Assembly: GCA_023664665.1 (NCBI GenBank)
Contig: JAMPEY010000008.1
Span: forward strand, 1 to 49,877
DNA from: Lachnoclostridium sp.
GTDB lineage: Bacteria > Bacillota > Clostridia > Lachnospirales > Lachnospiraceae
Reading direction: 5' to 3'
DNA: 49,877 bases
The notes beneath the pieces were generated by a model that was not told the DNA's origin, searched no databases, and was given only the letters and a program-made list of their open reading frames with translations. The translations under genes and the position numbers were made by a program. Shown in pieces: positions 33,438 to 41,515 of the stretch (position 1 is the first letter of the stretch; the number at the start of each line of letters is the position of its first letter).

Positions 33438-34814
33438 TTAAGGTCTCTTTCCCAATACGGCTTCTATCTCAAGGGATACATATTCTCCGTCCTCGGGTCG
33501 CATAACCGTCAAAACAACAGTGTCTCCCACGGCATAATATTGTATATTTTTCTGTAAATCTTCCTTGGTGACAATGGATTCGTTATCCATCTTGGTAATG
33601 ATGTCGCCCTGCTTCAGTCCGGCTTTATCCGCCGCGCTGTTTCGCTCCACGGACTTCACATAAATGCCCTGCGGGATGTTAAACATAGCGGAATACTGGC
33701 TGTTCATCTCTTCATATTCAATTCCCAGATAACCCTTGTCCTTATCCGCAACCTTTTGCCTCTGCTGACGCTCGATCAGGTCCGCCAGCACAGGATTTGC
33801 CGTGGTAATGGGAATGGCATAACCCATACCTTCCACTTCCACATCCATATATTTGCTGCAGTTAATACCTATCACTTCACCGTTGATATTTACCAGCGCG
33901 CCTCCGGAATTTCCGGGATTGATTGCCGCATTGGTCTGGATGAAAGTACCCTTGGAACCGTCCGAAAATTTCACTTCACGGTCCAAGGCGCTGACAATTC
34001 CGTTGGTTACGGACTGTCCGTAGCCAAGGGCATTGCCTATGGCAATGACAGGCTCGCCCAGCTTCAGGCTGTCGCTGTCTCCCAATTTAGCGATATGAAT
34101 GGCATTTAGAGTCTCTTCGCGCAAATCGGATAAAGGAACGGCAATTACCGCCAGATCCATGTCCTTATCCGTACCCTTGATATAGGCTACCGCCTCCTCG
34201 CCGTCGATAAAAGTCACCTTCAGAGTGTTTGCATCGGAGACCACATGATGATTGGATACCATCAAAAGCTCGGTTTCATTTTTGCCCACAATAATACCGG
34301 AACCGCTCGCCTCATAATCCTGACTGTAATTCCTGCCCCAGAAAGAAGATGTTTCCGTATAATTGTTGATGATGGATACCATGGCAGGCATCATTTCTTC
34401 CACCACATCCGAAACATCCGAAGACACCACATAGGTGGGTGACACCTGTAATGCTTGACCGTCGGAAGCATAATTTAAATCGGAATTTTTGTTATCATCC
34501 CTATTTAATGTCTCTACTTCCTTTACTTCGCTTGTTCCCGATTCCTTTTCGGCAAGCTGCATGCCCTGCTGTGCCGCAAAGAATCCTACTCCGGCAAAAA
34601 TGCCGAAGAAAAGCCCAAGACTGATGCTCAAAATCAATTTTCGGAAAAATCCGCCTCCCTTTCGGTCCGCATTCCTGTCCTGCACAGGTTGAGATGCCGG
34701 AGCAAACTGCGGATTCGCAAACTGCGGATTCGCAGTTTGTGTATTCGCAGTTGAAAATTGCTGCATGGAACTGTTTGGCATTGTGGAACCGCCGTAAATT
34801 TCATTTTCGTACAT
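33438..34814 (-). CDS. htrA: HtrA/DegP-family membrane-anchored serine protease
   Basis: Envelope quality-control protease of 458 residues. A Gln/Asn/Ala-rich cytosolic N-terminus (~1-50) precedes one membrane helix (LILSISLGLFFGIFAGVGFF, ~56-78). The trypsin-like domain has His in VSNHHVVS, Asp in KDMDLAVIAV and Ser in GNSGGALVN. One PDZ domain follows (YVKSVERNSAADKAGLKQGDIITKMD). AGAGG precedes the ATG. Short in-frame repeats code for the NPQFANPQF part of the N-terminus. It follows glmS by 111 nt on the same strand, and a terminator lies downstream. Confidence 0.93.
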   Translation of the reverse strand: MYENEIYGGSTMPNSSMQQFSTANTQTANPQFANPQFAPASQPVQDRNADRKGGGFFRKLILSISLGLFFGIFAGVGFFAAQQGMQLAEKESGTSEVKEVETLNRDDNKNSDLNYASDGQALQVSPTYVVSSDVSDVVEEMMPAMVSIINNYTETSSFWGRNYSQDYEASGSGIIVGKNETELLMVSNHHVVSDANTLKVTFIDGEEAVAYIKGTDKDMDLAVIAVPLSDLREETLNAIHIAKLGDSDSLKLGEPVIAIGNALGYGQSVTNGIVSALDREVKFSDGSKGTFIQTNAAINPGNSGGALVNINGEVIGINCSKYMDVEVEGMGYAIPITTANPVLADLIERQQRQKVADKDKGYLGIEYEEMNSQYSAMFNIPQGIYVKSVERNSAADKAGLKQGDIITKMDNESIVTKEDLQKNIQYYAVGDTVVLTVMRPEDGEYVSLEIEAVLGKRP

Positions 34815-34925
34815 AATGATTACCTCTTTTCGCTATTCTGCCACTCTTTGTGTTGCTCTTTATGTACTTTAGTATAACTCCCGATTGTGTCCAAAATGTG
34901 ATGAAATTCTAACCAAAGTATGATT

Positions 34926-36752
34926 TTATTCTACCGTGACGGATTTTGCCAGATTTCTCGGTTTATCCACATCACAGCCTCTTCCCACAGCCACATAATA
35001 AGCAAACAGCTGCAAAGGAACGATTGCCAGAGAATTGGTAAAGCAGGAATGGGTTTCCGGAATATACAGTACATAATCCGCCGCTTTCTCTATCGCCTTA
35101 TTGCCTTCATTGGTCACTGCCATGACAAAAGCGCCCCTTGCCTTCACTTCCACAATATTGCTGATTGTTTTTTGAAACAGTTCCGGCTGGGTTGCCACTG
35201 CCACCACCAGAGTGCCTTCCTCAATCAGGGATATGGTTCCGTGTTTTAATTCTCCTGCGGCGTAGGCTTCCGAATGAATATAGGAAATCTCTTTTAATTT
35301 GAGAGAACCTTCCAGAGAAATCGCATAATCCACGCCTCTTCCGATAAAGAAGATATCTCTGGCGCCTACATAGCGGTTGGCAAAATGCTGGATTTTCCCT
35401 TTCTGTCCCAACAAAAGCTCAATCTGGTCAGGCAGTCTCCCTAAATCGTTCAAAAGATGTTCAAACTGTCCTTTATCAACGGTGTTTCTCACCTTTGCCA
35501 GCTTCAGGGCCAGCATATACAACGCCACAAGCTGTGCGCTGTACGCCTTGGTGGTCGCTACCGCAATCTCCGGTCCCGCCCAGGTATACATAACGCTGTC
35601 CGCTTCCCTTGCAATGGAGCTGCCCACCACATTGACGATGCCCAGCACTTTGAATCCTCTCTCCTTGGATTCCCGAAGAGCCGCCAATGTATCGGCAGTT
35701 TCACCGGACTGGCTGATAACGATAACCATGCTGCCCTCTTCCAGAATCGGATTACGGTAGCGGAATTCGCTTGCCACATCCACCTCCACGGGAATGCGCG
35801 CCAGATCCTCTATCACATATTTGCCTGTCACTCCGGCATGATAAGCGGAGCCGCATGCCACAATGTGGATTTTGCGAATTTTTTGGAGCTCCTCATCGGA
35901 CATGTTCAGTTCTTCGATTACAATGTCATTATTTTGGATGCGGGGTGAAATGGTATCCGTAACAGTCTTGGGCTGCTCATACATTTCTTTCAGCATAAAA
36001 TGCTCATAGCCCGCCTTTTCCGCCGCATTGGCATCCCAATCAATGGTGACTGCCTCCTTGGTGACCTCTTCCTCGTCCACGGAAAAGAATTGCAGATTGC
36101 CTGCGGAAAGCCTTACTACCTCCTGATTATCCATATAATACACGGTTCTCGTATACTTTAAAATAGCGGGCACATCGGAAGCAATAAAGCAGCCGTCTTC
36201 ATTTTTGCCCACAATCAGGGGGCTATCCTTTCTTGCCGCATAAATCTCCCCCGGAAAATCGGCAAACATAATCCCCAGCGCGTAGGAACCTTCCACCCGG
36301 TGGAGCACCTTTGTAACGGCTTCCATGGGGTTGCCCCTGTAATAATAGTCAAGCAGATGGGCAAGTACCTCCGTGTCCGTTTCAGAGACAAATTCATAAC
36401 CTTTATCCCGCATTTTCTTCCGCAGGGGAATATAGTTTTCAATAATGCCGTTATGCACCACGGCAATACTGCCCTTGCCGTTCGTATGAGGGTGGGCGTT
36501 TAAATCGCTGGGAGCGCCGTGAGTAGCCCAGCGGGTATGTCCGATGCCGGAAAATCCCCTCATAGACTCGCCCCCGTGAGTAAGATTCTCCAGTACCTTC
36601 AGTCTTCCCACAGCTTTGCTGGTAACAATCCTCTCTCCGTCAAACACGGCAATACCCGCAGAGTCGTAGCCCCGATACTCCAATTTCGAGAGTCCGTCCA
36701 AAATAATGGGCGCCGCCTGCTTATTGCCGATATATCCCACAATACCGCACAT
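34926..36752 (-). CDS. glmS: Glutamine--fructose-6-phosphate aminotransferase (isomerizing)
   Basis: Makes glucosamine-6-phosphate from fructose-6-phosphate and glutamine, the first step to UDP-GlcNAc. The protein has 608 residues, normal length. The N-terminal nucleophile is Cys2 (MCGIVGYIGNK), the glutamine amidotransferase domain ends near 240, and two SIS domains follow (SYHAGVTGKYVIEDL, VISQSGETADTLAALRESK). It ends with the conserved AKSVTVE. AAAGGAAAT precedes the ATG. It lies 22 nt after a glycosyltransferase gene, so there is no space for a glmS ribozyme; regulation must be by the operon or other means. Confidence 0.97.
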   Translation of the reverse strand: MCGIVGYIGNKQAAPIILDGLSKLEYRGYDSAGIAVFDGERIVTSKAVGRLKVLENLTHGGESMRGFSGIGHTRWATHGAPSDLNAHPHTNGKGSIAVVHNGIIENYIPLRKKMRDKGYEFVSETDTEVLAHLLDYYYRGNPMEAVTKVLHRVEGSYALGIMFADFPGEIYAARKDSPLIVGKNEDGCFIASDVPAILKYTRTVYYMDNQEVVRLSAGNLQFFSVDEEEVTKEAVTIDWDANAAEKAGYEHFMLKEMYEQPKTVTDTISPRIQNNDIVIEELNMSDEELQKIRKIHIVACGSAYHAGVTGKYVIEDLARIPVEVDVASEFRYRNPILEEGSMVIVISQSGETADTLAALRESKERGFKVLGIVNVVGSSIAREADSVMYTWAGPEIAVATTKAYSAQLVALYMLALKLAKVRNTVDKGQFEHLLNDLGRLPDQIELLLGQKGKIQHFANRYVGARDIFFIGRGVDYAISLEGSLKLKEISYIHSEAYAAGELKHGTISLIEEGTLVVAVATQPELFQKTISNIVEVKARGAFVMAVTNEGNKAIEKAADYVLYIPETHSCFTNSLAIVPLQLFAYYVAVGRGCDVDKPRNLAKSVTVE

Positions 36753-36774
36753 ATGCTATTTCCTTTCTTTTCGC

Positions 36775-37731
36775 TTATTTTACGGGAGCTGCATCCTTTA
36801 ACCAATACTCTTTGTTGGAGGTCAGCTTTAAAATCAATCTTCTGGGGAGCATACGGTAATGCTTTCCCAAAAGATATCCCAGATACTTGCAAAAGCATTG
36901 GGAATAAAAGTATGGCAACTGTCTGCCCTTATGATTTTTCTTCAGGTAGGAGACAGCTGCCTTGACCAACTTTTTCCCTTCCGATTCGGAAGACACGCCC
37001 TGAAATACTTCCGGGTGCTGCGCCTGAGATACCCCCAAATCAAAATTGCGGCGAAGCTGCTGTCCGTTCGTATAATTATGGGAATGGATTACCTGCGCCT
37101 CAGCCTCATAGGCCACCGCATAACCCGCTTTCACTGCTTTTGCCGCATAAAGCATATCTTCATTAAAAATAGTATGCTTTACAAATCCTCCTAATTCCTC
37201 GTAAATATCCCTGCGGTACGCCGCACACACATTGGAGCAGAAAAAAGTCTTGATGCCCATCCCCGGCAGGCTCTCCGCGGATTTCAACAGGGATTTCGCC
37301 GGATAATTAAATTCTCTGGTAAAACGCTCCAACACACTGCATCCTTCCGCCGGAAGCTGTCTGGCGTATGCCACGGCAACCTGACCGGCCGCTGTTTCCC
37401 CAAGATGCTTTATCAGCTTTTCAAGAAGCATGTCATCCTTAGGCATCGCATCCTGTGTCATCATTACAAAAATCTCACTCCCTGACTTTTTCACTCCCAG
37501 GCGTCTGGTGTTCCCATGGTCAAATTCCCTTTTTGAGACATGGAACACATCCAGATTTTTATGGCGTTCCAGCTCCCTGCTGCCATAAGTTAACCGCTCA
37601 AAATATTTTTCTTCCGTGTTCAGAAGAATAATGCGGTGTATGGGCAAAGTCTGGCTTTTCAGTTTATCCAACAGAACAAAGAGTGTTTTATCCGGTTTAT
37701 ATATAGGTATGATTACATCAATATCCATCAT
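36775..37731 (-). CDS. GT2 glycosyltransferase (rhamnosyltransferase-like)
   Basis: GT-A fold transferase of 318 residues. VIIPIYKPDKTLFVLLDKLKSQ opens the nucleotide-binding fold; REFDHGNTRRLG and FVMMTQDAMPKDD (the DxD-like acidic site reads QDAMP) are features of dTDP-rhamnose-type GT2 enzymes such as RfbF. AAYRRDIYEELGGF and HSHNYTNGQQLRRNFDLG complete the pattern. The ATG overlaps the LCP gene stop by 4 nt. The acceptor is unknown. It works with the sugar transferase and LCP ligase upstream in cell-wall polysaccharide synthesis. Confidence 0.88.
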   Translation of the reverse strand: MMDIDVIIPIYKPDKTLFVLLDKLKSQTLPIHRIILLNTEEKYFERLTYGSRELERHKNLDVFHVSKREFDHGNTRRLGVKKSGSEIFVMMTQDAMPKDDMLLEKLIKHLGETAAGQVAVAYARQLPAEGCSVLERFTREFNYPAKSLLKSAESLPGMGIKTFFCSNVCAAYRRDIYEELGGFVKHTIFNEDMLYAAKAVKAGYAVAYEAEAQVIHSHNYTNGQQLRRNFDLGVSQAQHPEVFQGVSSESEGKKLVKAAVSYLKKNHKGRQLPYFYSQCFCKYLGYLLGKHYRMLPRRLILKLTSNKEYWLKDAAPVK

Positions 37732-38816
37732 TTTATATACGGTGCTGACAAGGAAGCCACTTCCTCGCTATATTCGGCAACATTGGCGGTTACGCTATAG
37801 TCTTGTTCTTCAAACAGGAACTTATGCAGCCATACCACATTATCCTCCAAATTCAAAGGAACAACACAGCTTCCCTTTGCGCCGATGTTGCCGGTGGTTC
37901 TCATGCTTTCATCGGGGAATCCGCCTTCTTCCACAATACGGTAATCTGCAATCTTAGGCAGTAAAGCGATAATATCCTTGGGGTCGAGACTGGTGAAAAT
38001 ATCATCAATCGCGTTGTTAAATATGTTGATCAGAACCTGCGGATTTTTTTCCTTCTTTGCCTGTTCTTCGATTGCCTTGATCACTTCACGCTGACGCTCC
38101 GCACGCTTGAAATCGTCGCCCTTGGTCTTGCGGATACGGCAGTAAGCGGCGGCCTGCAGACCGTTTAAAAGCTGATATCCCGGCTCCTTTACCTCTATAT
38201 AATTGTTAATGCCGTCAACATCCGTTACAATGGTTTTCTGGTAGTTGTTCAGATGTACCATTTCCTCAAAATCCACATCAATGTAAACACCGCCCAAACC
38301 GTCAATCACTTCCATCAATCCTTTATAACCCACCGTAACAAAATCCGTTATGTCCATGTCCAGATTCATGTTCAGCATCTTTAACGACTGTTCGTAGCCG
38401 CCTTCCATGTATGCGCGGTTGCATTTATAGTATTGATCGTTTCCTATGTTCATCAAGGTATCGCGATAAACGCTGACTAACTTGATATCTCCCGTTGTTT
38501 TATTGATACTACAGATCATGATACAGTCGCTGTTACTGCCTTTGTATAGCTGGCTGTCCCTTTTTGCGTCCACTCCATACAGGGCAATGTTCCAATATTC
38601 CTCTATCTTCATATTGCCTTCTTCCTTTTTTTGCTGGACTTCGGGCGAAGTGACATTCTGCGGTTCTACAACGGTATAACTGGGACCCTTTGAGTTGGTT
38701 TTTGTCATTACCACATACAAAACCGCAACCATAGCCAGAAGCACCACTATCTCTATGCTAAAGATAATGACCTTCCTTTTTTGTCTTGTTTTTCTTTGGT
38801 TAGAATTGTTTGCCAT
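37728..38816 (-). CDS. LytR-CpsA-Psr (LCP) family wall-polymer ligase
   Basis: Transfers lipid-linked glycopolymers to peptidoglycan outside the cell. The 362-residue protein has one N-terminal membrane helix (~15-38) and an LCP domain. Landmarks are NIALYGVDAKRDSQLYKGSNSDCIMICSIN, the Arg-containing KLVSVYRDTLMNI, and AAYCRIRKTKGDDFKRAERQREVI, which hold the metal- and pyrophosphate-binding Asp and Arg residues. AAGGAG precedes the ATG. Its position between the sugar transferase and rhamnosyltransferase suggests it attaches the polymer they build. Confidence 0.93.
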   Translation of the reverse strand: MANNSNQRKTRQKRKVIIFSIEIVVLLAMVAVLYVVMTKTNSKGPSYTVVEPQNVTSPEVQQKKEEGNMKIEEYWNIALYGVDAKRDSQLYKGSNSDCIMICSINKTTGDIKLVSVYRDTLMNIGNDQYYKCNRAYMEGGYEQSLKMLNMNLDMDITDFVTVGYKGLMEVIDGLGGVYIDVDFEEMVHLNNYQKTIVTDVDGINNYIEVKEPGYQLLNGLQAAAYCRIRKTKGDDFKRAERQREVIKAIEEQAKKEKNPQVLINIFNNAIDDIFTSLDPKDIIALLPKIADYRIVEEGGFPDESMRTTGNIGAKGSCVVPLNLEDNVVWLHKFLFEEQDYSVTANVAEYSEEVASLSAPYIK

Positions 38817-38844
38817 AACTTTTCTCCTTGTTCTTTCACATTTA

Positions 38845-40251
38845 CTAATATGCGTTTTTATTGATAAAACCTGTAAAGAAGGTTAGAAATATGATTTTCA
38901 GGTCAAAGCCTATTGTCCAATTCTCTATATAATAAATATCATACTCGATACGCTTTTTTATGGAAGTATCGCCTCTCAGTCCGTTCACCTGCGCCCAGCC
39001 GGTCAGTCCCGGCCTCACCTGATGCTTCACCATATAACGGGGAATTTCTTCTTTAAATTTCTCCACAAAATGCGGGCGCTCCGGTCTGGGGCCCACAAGA
39101 CTCATATCTCCCTTTAAAATATTGAACAGTTGGGGAAGTTCATCCAGACTGGTCCGCCGCAGGATTTTGCCGATGCCGGTGACTCTTGGGTCATCCTTTA
39201 CGGTCCATGCGCGTTTTTCCTTTGCCGGCGCCTGCTGCTCCATGGTCCGGAACTTATACATATCAAAAGATTTATTGTGCAGCCCCACTCTTTCCTGCTT
39301 AAAGATAACCGGTCCGGGACTCGAGCATTTCACCAATATTGCGGATATCAGCATAATCGGAGAGGTAACAATAATGCCAAAAAGCGAACCTATGACATCC
39401 ACTGTTCTCTTTATCATAATATTCCCCGTGTTGGTCAGGGGCACATAGCGGATATTAATAACCGGAAGTCCCATCAAATCTTCCGTATAAGGCTTGGTGG
39501 GTATCATGCTGTTGTAATCCGGGATAAATTTGGTATGAACGCCGGATTTTTCACAGATATCTACAATATGTTCCAATATATCGTAATCCCGCAATGACAA
39601 AGTAATGGCGATCTCATCCAGCTTATTCTCCGGAAGAATATATTCCAGATTGCCCACGGTTCCCAAAACCTTGACTCCCTTATAAGTTACGCCCGCCGGG
39701 ACATGATTGTCCAAAATGCCGCAGACCACATAGCCCCACTGGGGATTTTCCAAAATCCGGCTGACATATTCTTCGGCAGCCCGGGAATATCCTACCAAAA
39801 GCATATGCTTTAAGTTGTAGCCCTTACTGCGTATACTTCTTAAGAATTTCCTTAAGATCATCCGGGAACAGCTCATCAGAATCACATTCTGCACATAAAA
39901 AATTGCTATAACGGAACGGGAATAGTTGATTTCCTTAATAATCACATACAAAATGATGATCAATGCCGCAATGCCGATGGTATTTGCCTTCAAAATGCCA
40001 TAAATTTCATGTCTGCGCTGCACCGTGCGCTTGGGCGTATATACATTGCAGCGATAATACAGCAGAAGGTATGCGGGAATCAAAAATACCAAAAGTCCAT
40101 AATAATCCTGCACCGGCAGGACTCCGGAGCCCGGTCCGTCATTCAATATATAAAATTTGACATAATATGCCAGAATGAAGGAGAATCCGGTGAGAAACGC
40201 ATCCATCACCACCAACAGCCTGTTGAATACCTTCTGATTGTCCTTAATCAT
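38845..40251 (-). CDS. Polyprenyl-phosphate sugar phosphotransferase (WbaP/WcaJ type)
   Basis: Initiates polysaccharide assembly by moving a sugar-1-phosphate to undecaprenyl phosphate. The protein has 468 residues from the ATG at 40251; a GTG three codons earlier (40260) is possible. There are four hydrophobic helices in the first ~130 residues, a Rossmann-like CoA-binding-type middle (HMLLVGYSRAAEEYVSRIL) and a fifth helix near 285. The catalytic C-terminus reads SSPGPVIFKQERVG, MYKFRTM, RTSLDELPQLFNILKGDMSLVGPRP and RPGLTGWAQVNG. First gene of the LCP-GT-glmS operon. Confidence 0.93.
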   Translation of the reverse strand: MIKDNQKVFNRLLVVMDAFLTGFSFILAYYVKFYILNDGPGSGVLPVQDYYGLLVFLIPAYLLLYYRCNVYTPKRTVQRRHEIYGILKANTIGIAALIIILYVIIKEINYSRSVIAIFYVQNVILMSCSRMILRKFLRSIRSKGYNLKHMLLVGYSRAAEEYVSRILENPQWGYVVCGILDNHVPAGVTYKGVKVLGTVGNLEYILPENKLDEIAITLSLRDYDILEHIVDICEKSGVHTKFIPDYNSMIPTKPYTEDLMGLPVINIRYVPLTNTGNIMIKRTVDVIGSLFGIIVTSPIMLISAILVKCSSPGPVIFKQERVGLHNKSFDMYKFRTMEQQAPAKEKRAWTVKDDPRVTGIGKILRRTSLDELPQLFNILKGDMSLVGPRPERPHFVEKFKEEIPRYMVKHQVRPGLTGWAQVNGLRGDTSIKKRIEYDIYYIENWTIGFDLKIIFLTFFTGFINKNAY

Positions 40252-40340
40252 AAACTCCACCCGGTAGTCACGCTATATGTTGTATTTACTTTGGAAAAAA
40301 CTTCTACATCTGCTAACATTCTACAATATCCCCATTAAAA

Positions 40341-40398
40341 TTTCAACTTAAGAATGTATGAAGCCATTTCTTAAAAATTCTTAAGAATTAAGTTGAAA
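40341..40398 (-). terminator. AT-rich hairpin at the end of a GT2 gene
   Basis: Arms TTTCAACTTA (40341-40350) and TAAGTTGAAA (40389-40398), continued by AAGAAT/ATTCTT with a 5-nt bulge. On the minus strand TTTTAAT follows. The GT2 stop codon lies within the hairpin. Possible terminator separating the GT2 gene from the sugar-transferase operon. Confidence 0.5.
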
Positions 40399-41358
40399 TA
40401 AATTTGCCCACAATTCCATCTGAATCCGCAGATAATGCCTAAGATTTTTAGAAGAAAAAGGTACTTTGCATTTTCTGCCTTCCCGGCTCACGGAACGCCG
40501 GAAGCCTTTCCACAGACCCTTTAAATATAGGATACCCATACCTTTTTTACAGAAAAATAAAAATTTTACCAAAAAACCGACGCTTAAAAAAGGAAGATTA
40601 CATAAAATCTGAAGCAGAGGCATGTTCTTTGCTATCACATAAACGCTGTTTGACGCAGCCAGCACAGTCTTTCGCTCATTATAGCGGGAACCCGTGGATG
40701 CGCTTCCAAAATGAAGCACCTCGGCTTTCGGCTCATAAAAATTGCAATAGCCCCAAATGCGGGCACGGTAGCCGATATCCAAATCCTCCAGATAAGCAAA
40801 ATGGTTTTCATCAAAAAGACCTATCTTCTCAAAAATACCGCGCCGGTAAATTGCCGCGCCGGCACAGGCGGAAAACACTTCGGCGGGCTTCTCGTAACGG
40901 CAGGCGGGCTTTCCCTTGCCTCTTCCGTAGGCCCATCCCAAAGCACAATAATAATCTCCGGCGTCATCTATCAACTCCGGATTGTCCCACATCAACATTT
41001 TGGCGCTGACAGAAAAAATGTCAGACCTCTTTTTAATAGCAAAATATAAATTTTTAACAAATCCTGTTTTAACTTTCGTGTCGTTATTCAACAAAATCAC
41101 ATAGGGCGCTTGGGACTTCCTGATTCCCACATTTACCGCATGGCAAAAACCGGTATTTTCTTTTAAAAAAACAATCTTAACATCGGGAAAACGCTCTGCC
41201 GCCGATTCTGCGCTGCCATCCGCAGAACCGTTGTCCACCACGAGAATTTCAAATTCCGGAGTTTCCGGACATTCCCGCTCTTTCTCCAATGCCTGCAGGC
41301 ATCCTTCCAGATACTTTTTCCCGTTATAATTCGGAATAACTATTGTTATTTTATCCAT
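40381..41358 (-). CDS. GT2 family glycosyltransferase
   Basis: Transferase of 325 residues from the ATG at 41358 (MDKITIVIPNYNGKKYLEGCL); longer readings add up to 19 residues without the fold. Motifs: VVDNGSADGSAESA, VILLNNDTKV (DxD-like metal site), CAGAAIYRRGIFEKIGLFDENHFAYLEDLDIGYR (acceptor and ED catalytic region). A hydrophobic C-terminal segment (LLQILCNLPFLSVGFLVKFLFF) may anchor it to the membrane. The N-terminal part resembles rhamnosyl- and galactofuranosyl-type GT2s. It lies in the polysaccharide region, 151 nt downstream of another GT2 gene. Confidence 0.88.
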   Translation of the reverse strand: MDKITIVIPNYNGKKYLEGCLQALEKERECPETPEFEILVVDNGSADGSAESAAERFPDVKIVFLKENTGFCHAVNVGIRKSQAPYVILLNNDTKVKTGFVKNLYFAIKKRSDIFSVSAKMLMWDNPELIDDAGDYYCALGWAYGRGKGKPACRYEKPAEVFSACAGAAIYRRGIFEKIGLFDENHFAYLEDLDIGYRARIWGYCNFYEPKAEVLHFGSASTGSRYNERKTVLAASNSVYVIAKNMPLLQILCNLPFLSVGFLVKFLFFCKKGMGILYLKGLWKGFRRSVSREGRKCKVPFSSKNLRHYLRIQMELWANLFQLNS

Positions 41359-41426
41359 GTTTCCGATTTCCACCCTATCCATGCTATCTCTATGAATCTG
41401 CGCTCCGCAGCACAAACAATCAATGA

Positions 41427-41453
41427 GAAGAATCGCTTCCCTTGCGATTCTTC
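41427..41453. repeat. Short perfect palindrome (10-bp stem)
   Basis: GAAGAATCGC-7 nt-GCGATTCTTC, one base away from the longer palindrome at 41455-41515. It has no T-run in either direction that would make it a standard terminator. Confidence 0.7.
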
Positions 41454-41454
41454 A

Positions 41455-41515
41455 GTGTGAGATTTAGAATTTCTTAGGTGCTGTACTTCAAGCGCCTTAG
41501 AAATTCTTCTCACAC
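41455..41515. repeat. Long imperfect palindrome overlapping a GT2 stop codon
   Basis: GTGTGAG (41455-41461) pairs with CTCACAC (41509-41515); inside, 16-nt arms at 41466-41481 and 41492-41507 pair with two mismatches, one a G-U type. The stop codon of the upstream GT2 gene lies in the right arm. Confidence 0.75.
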
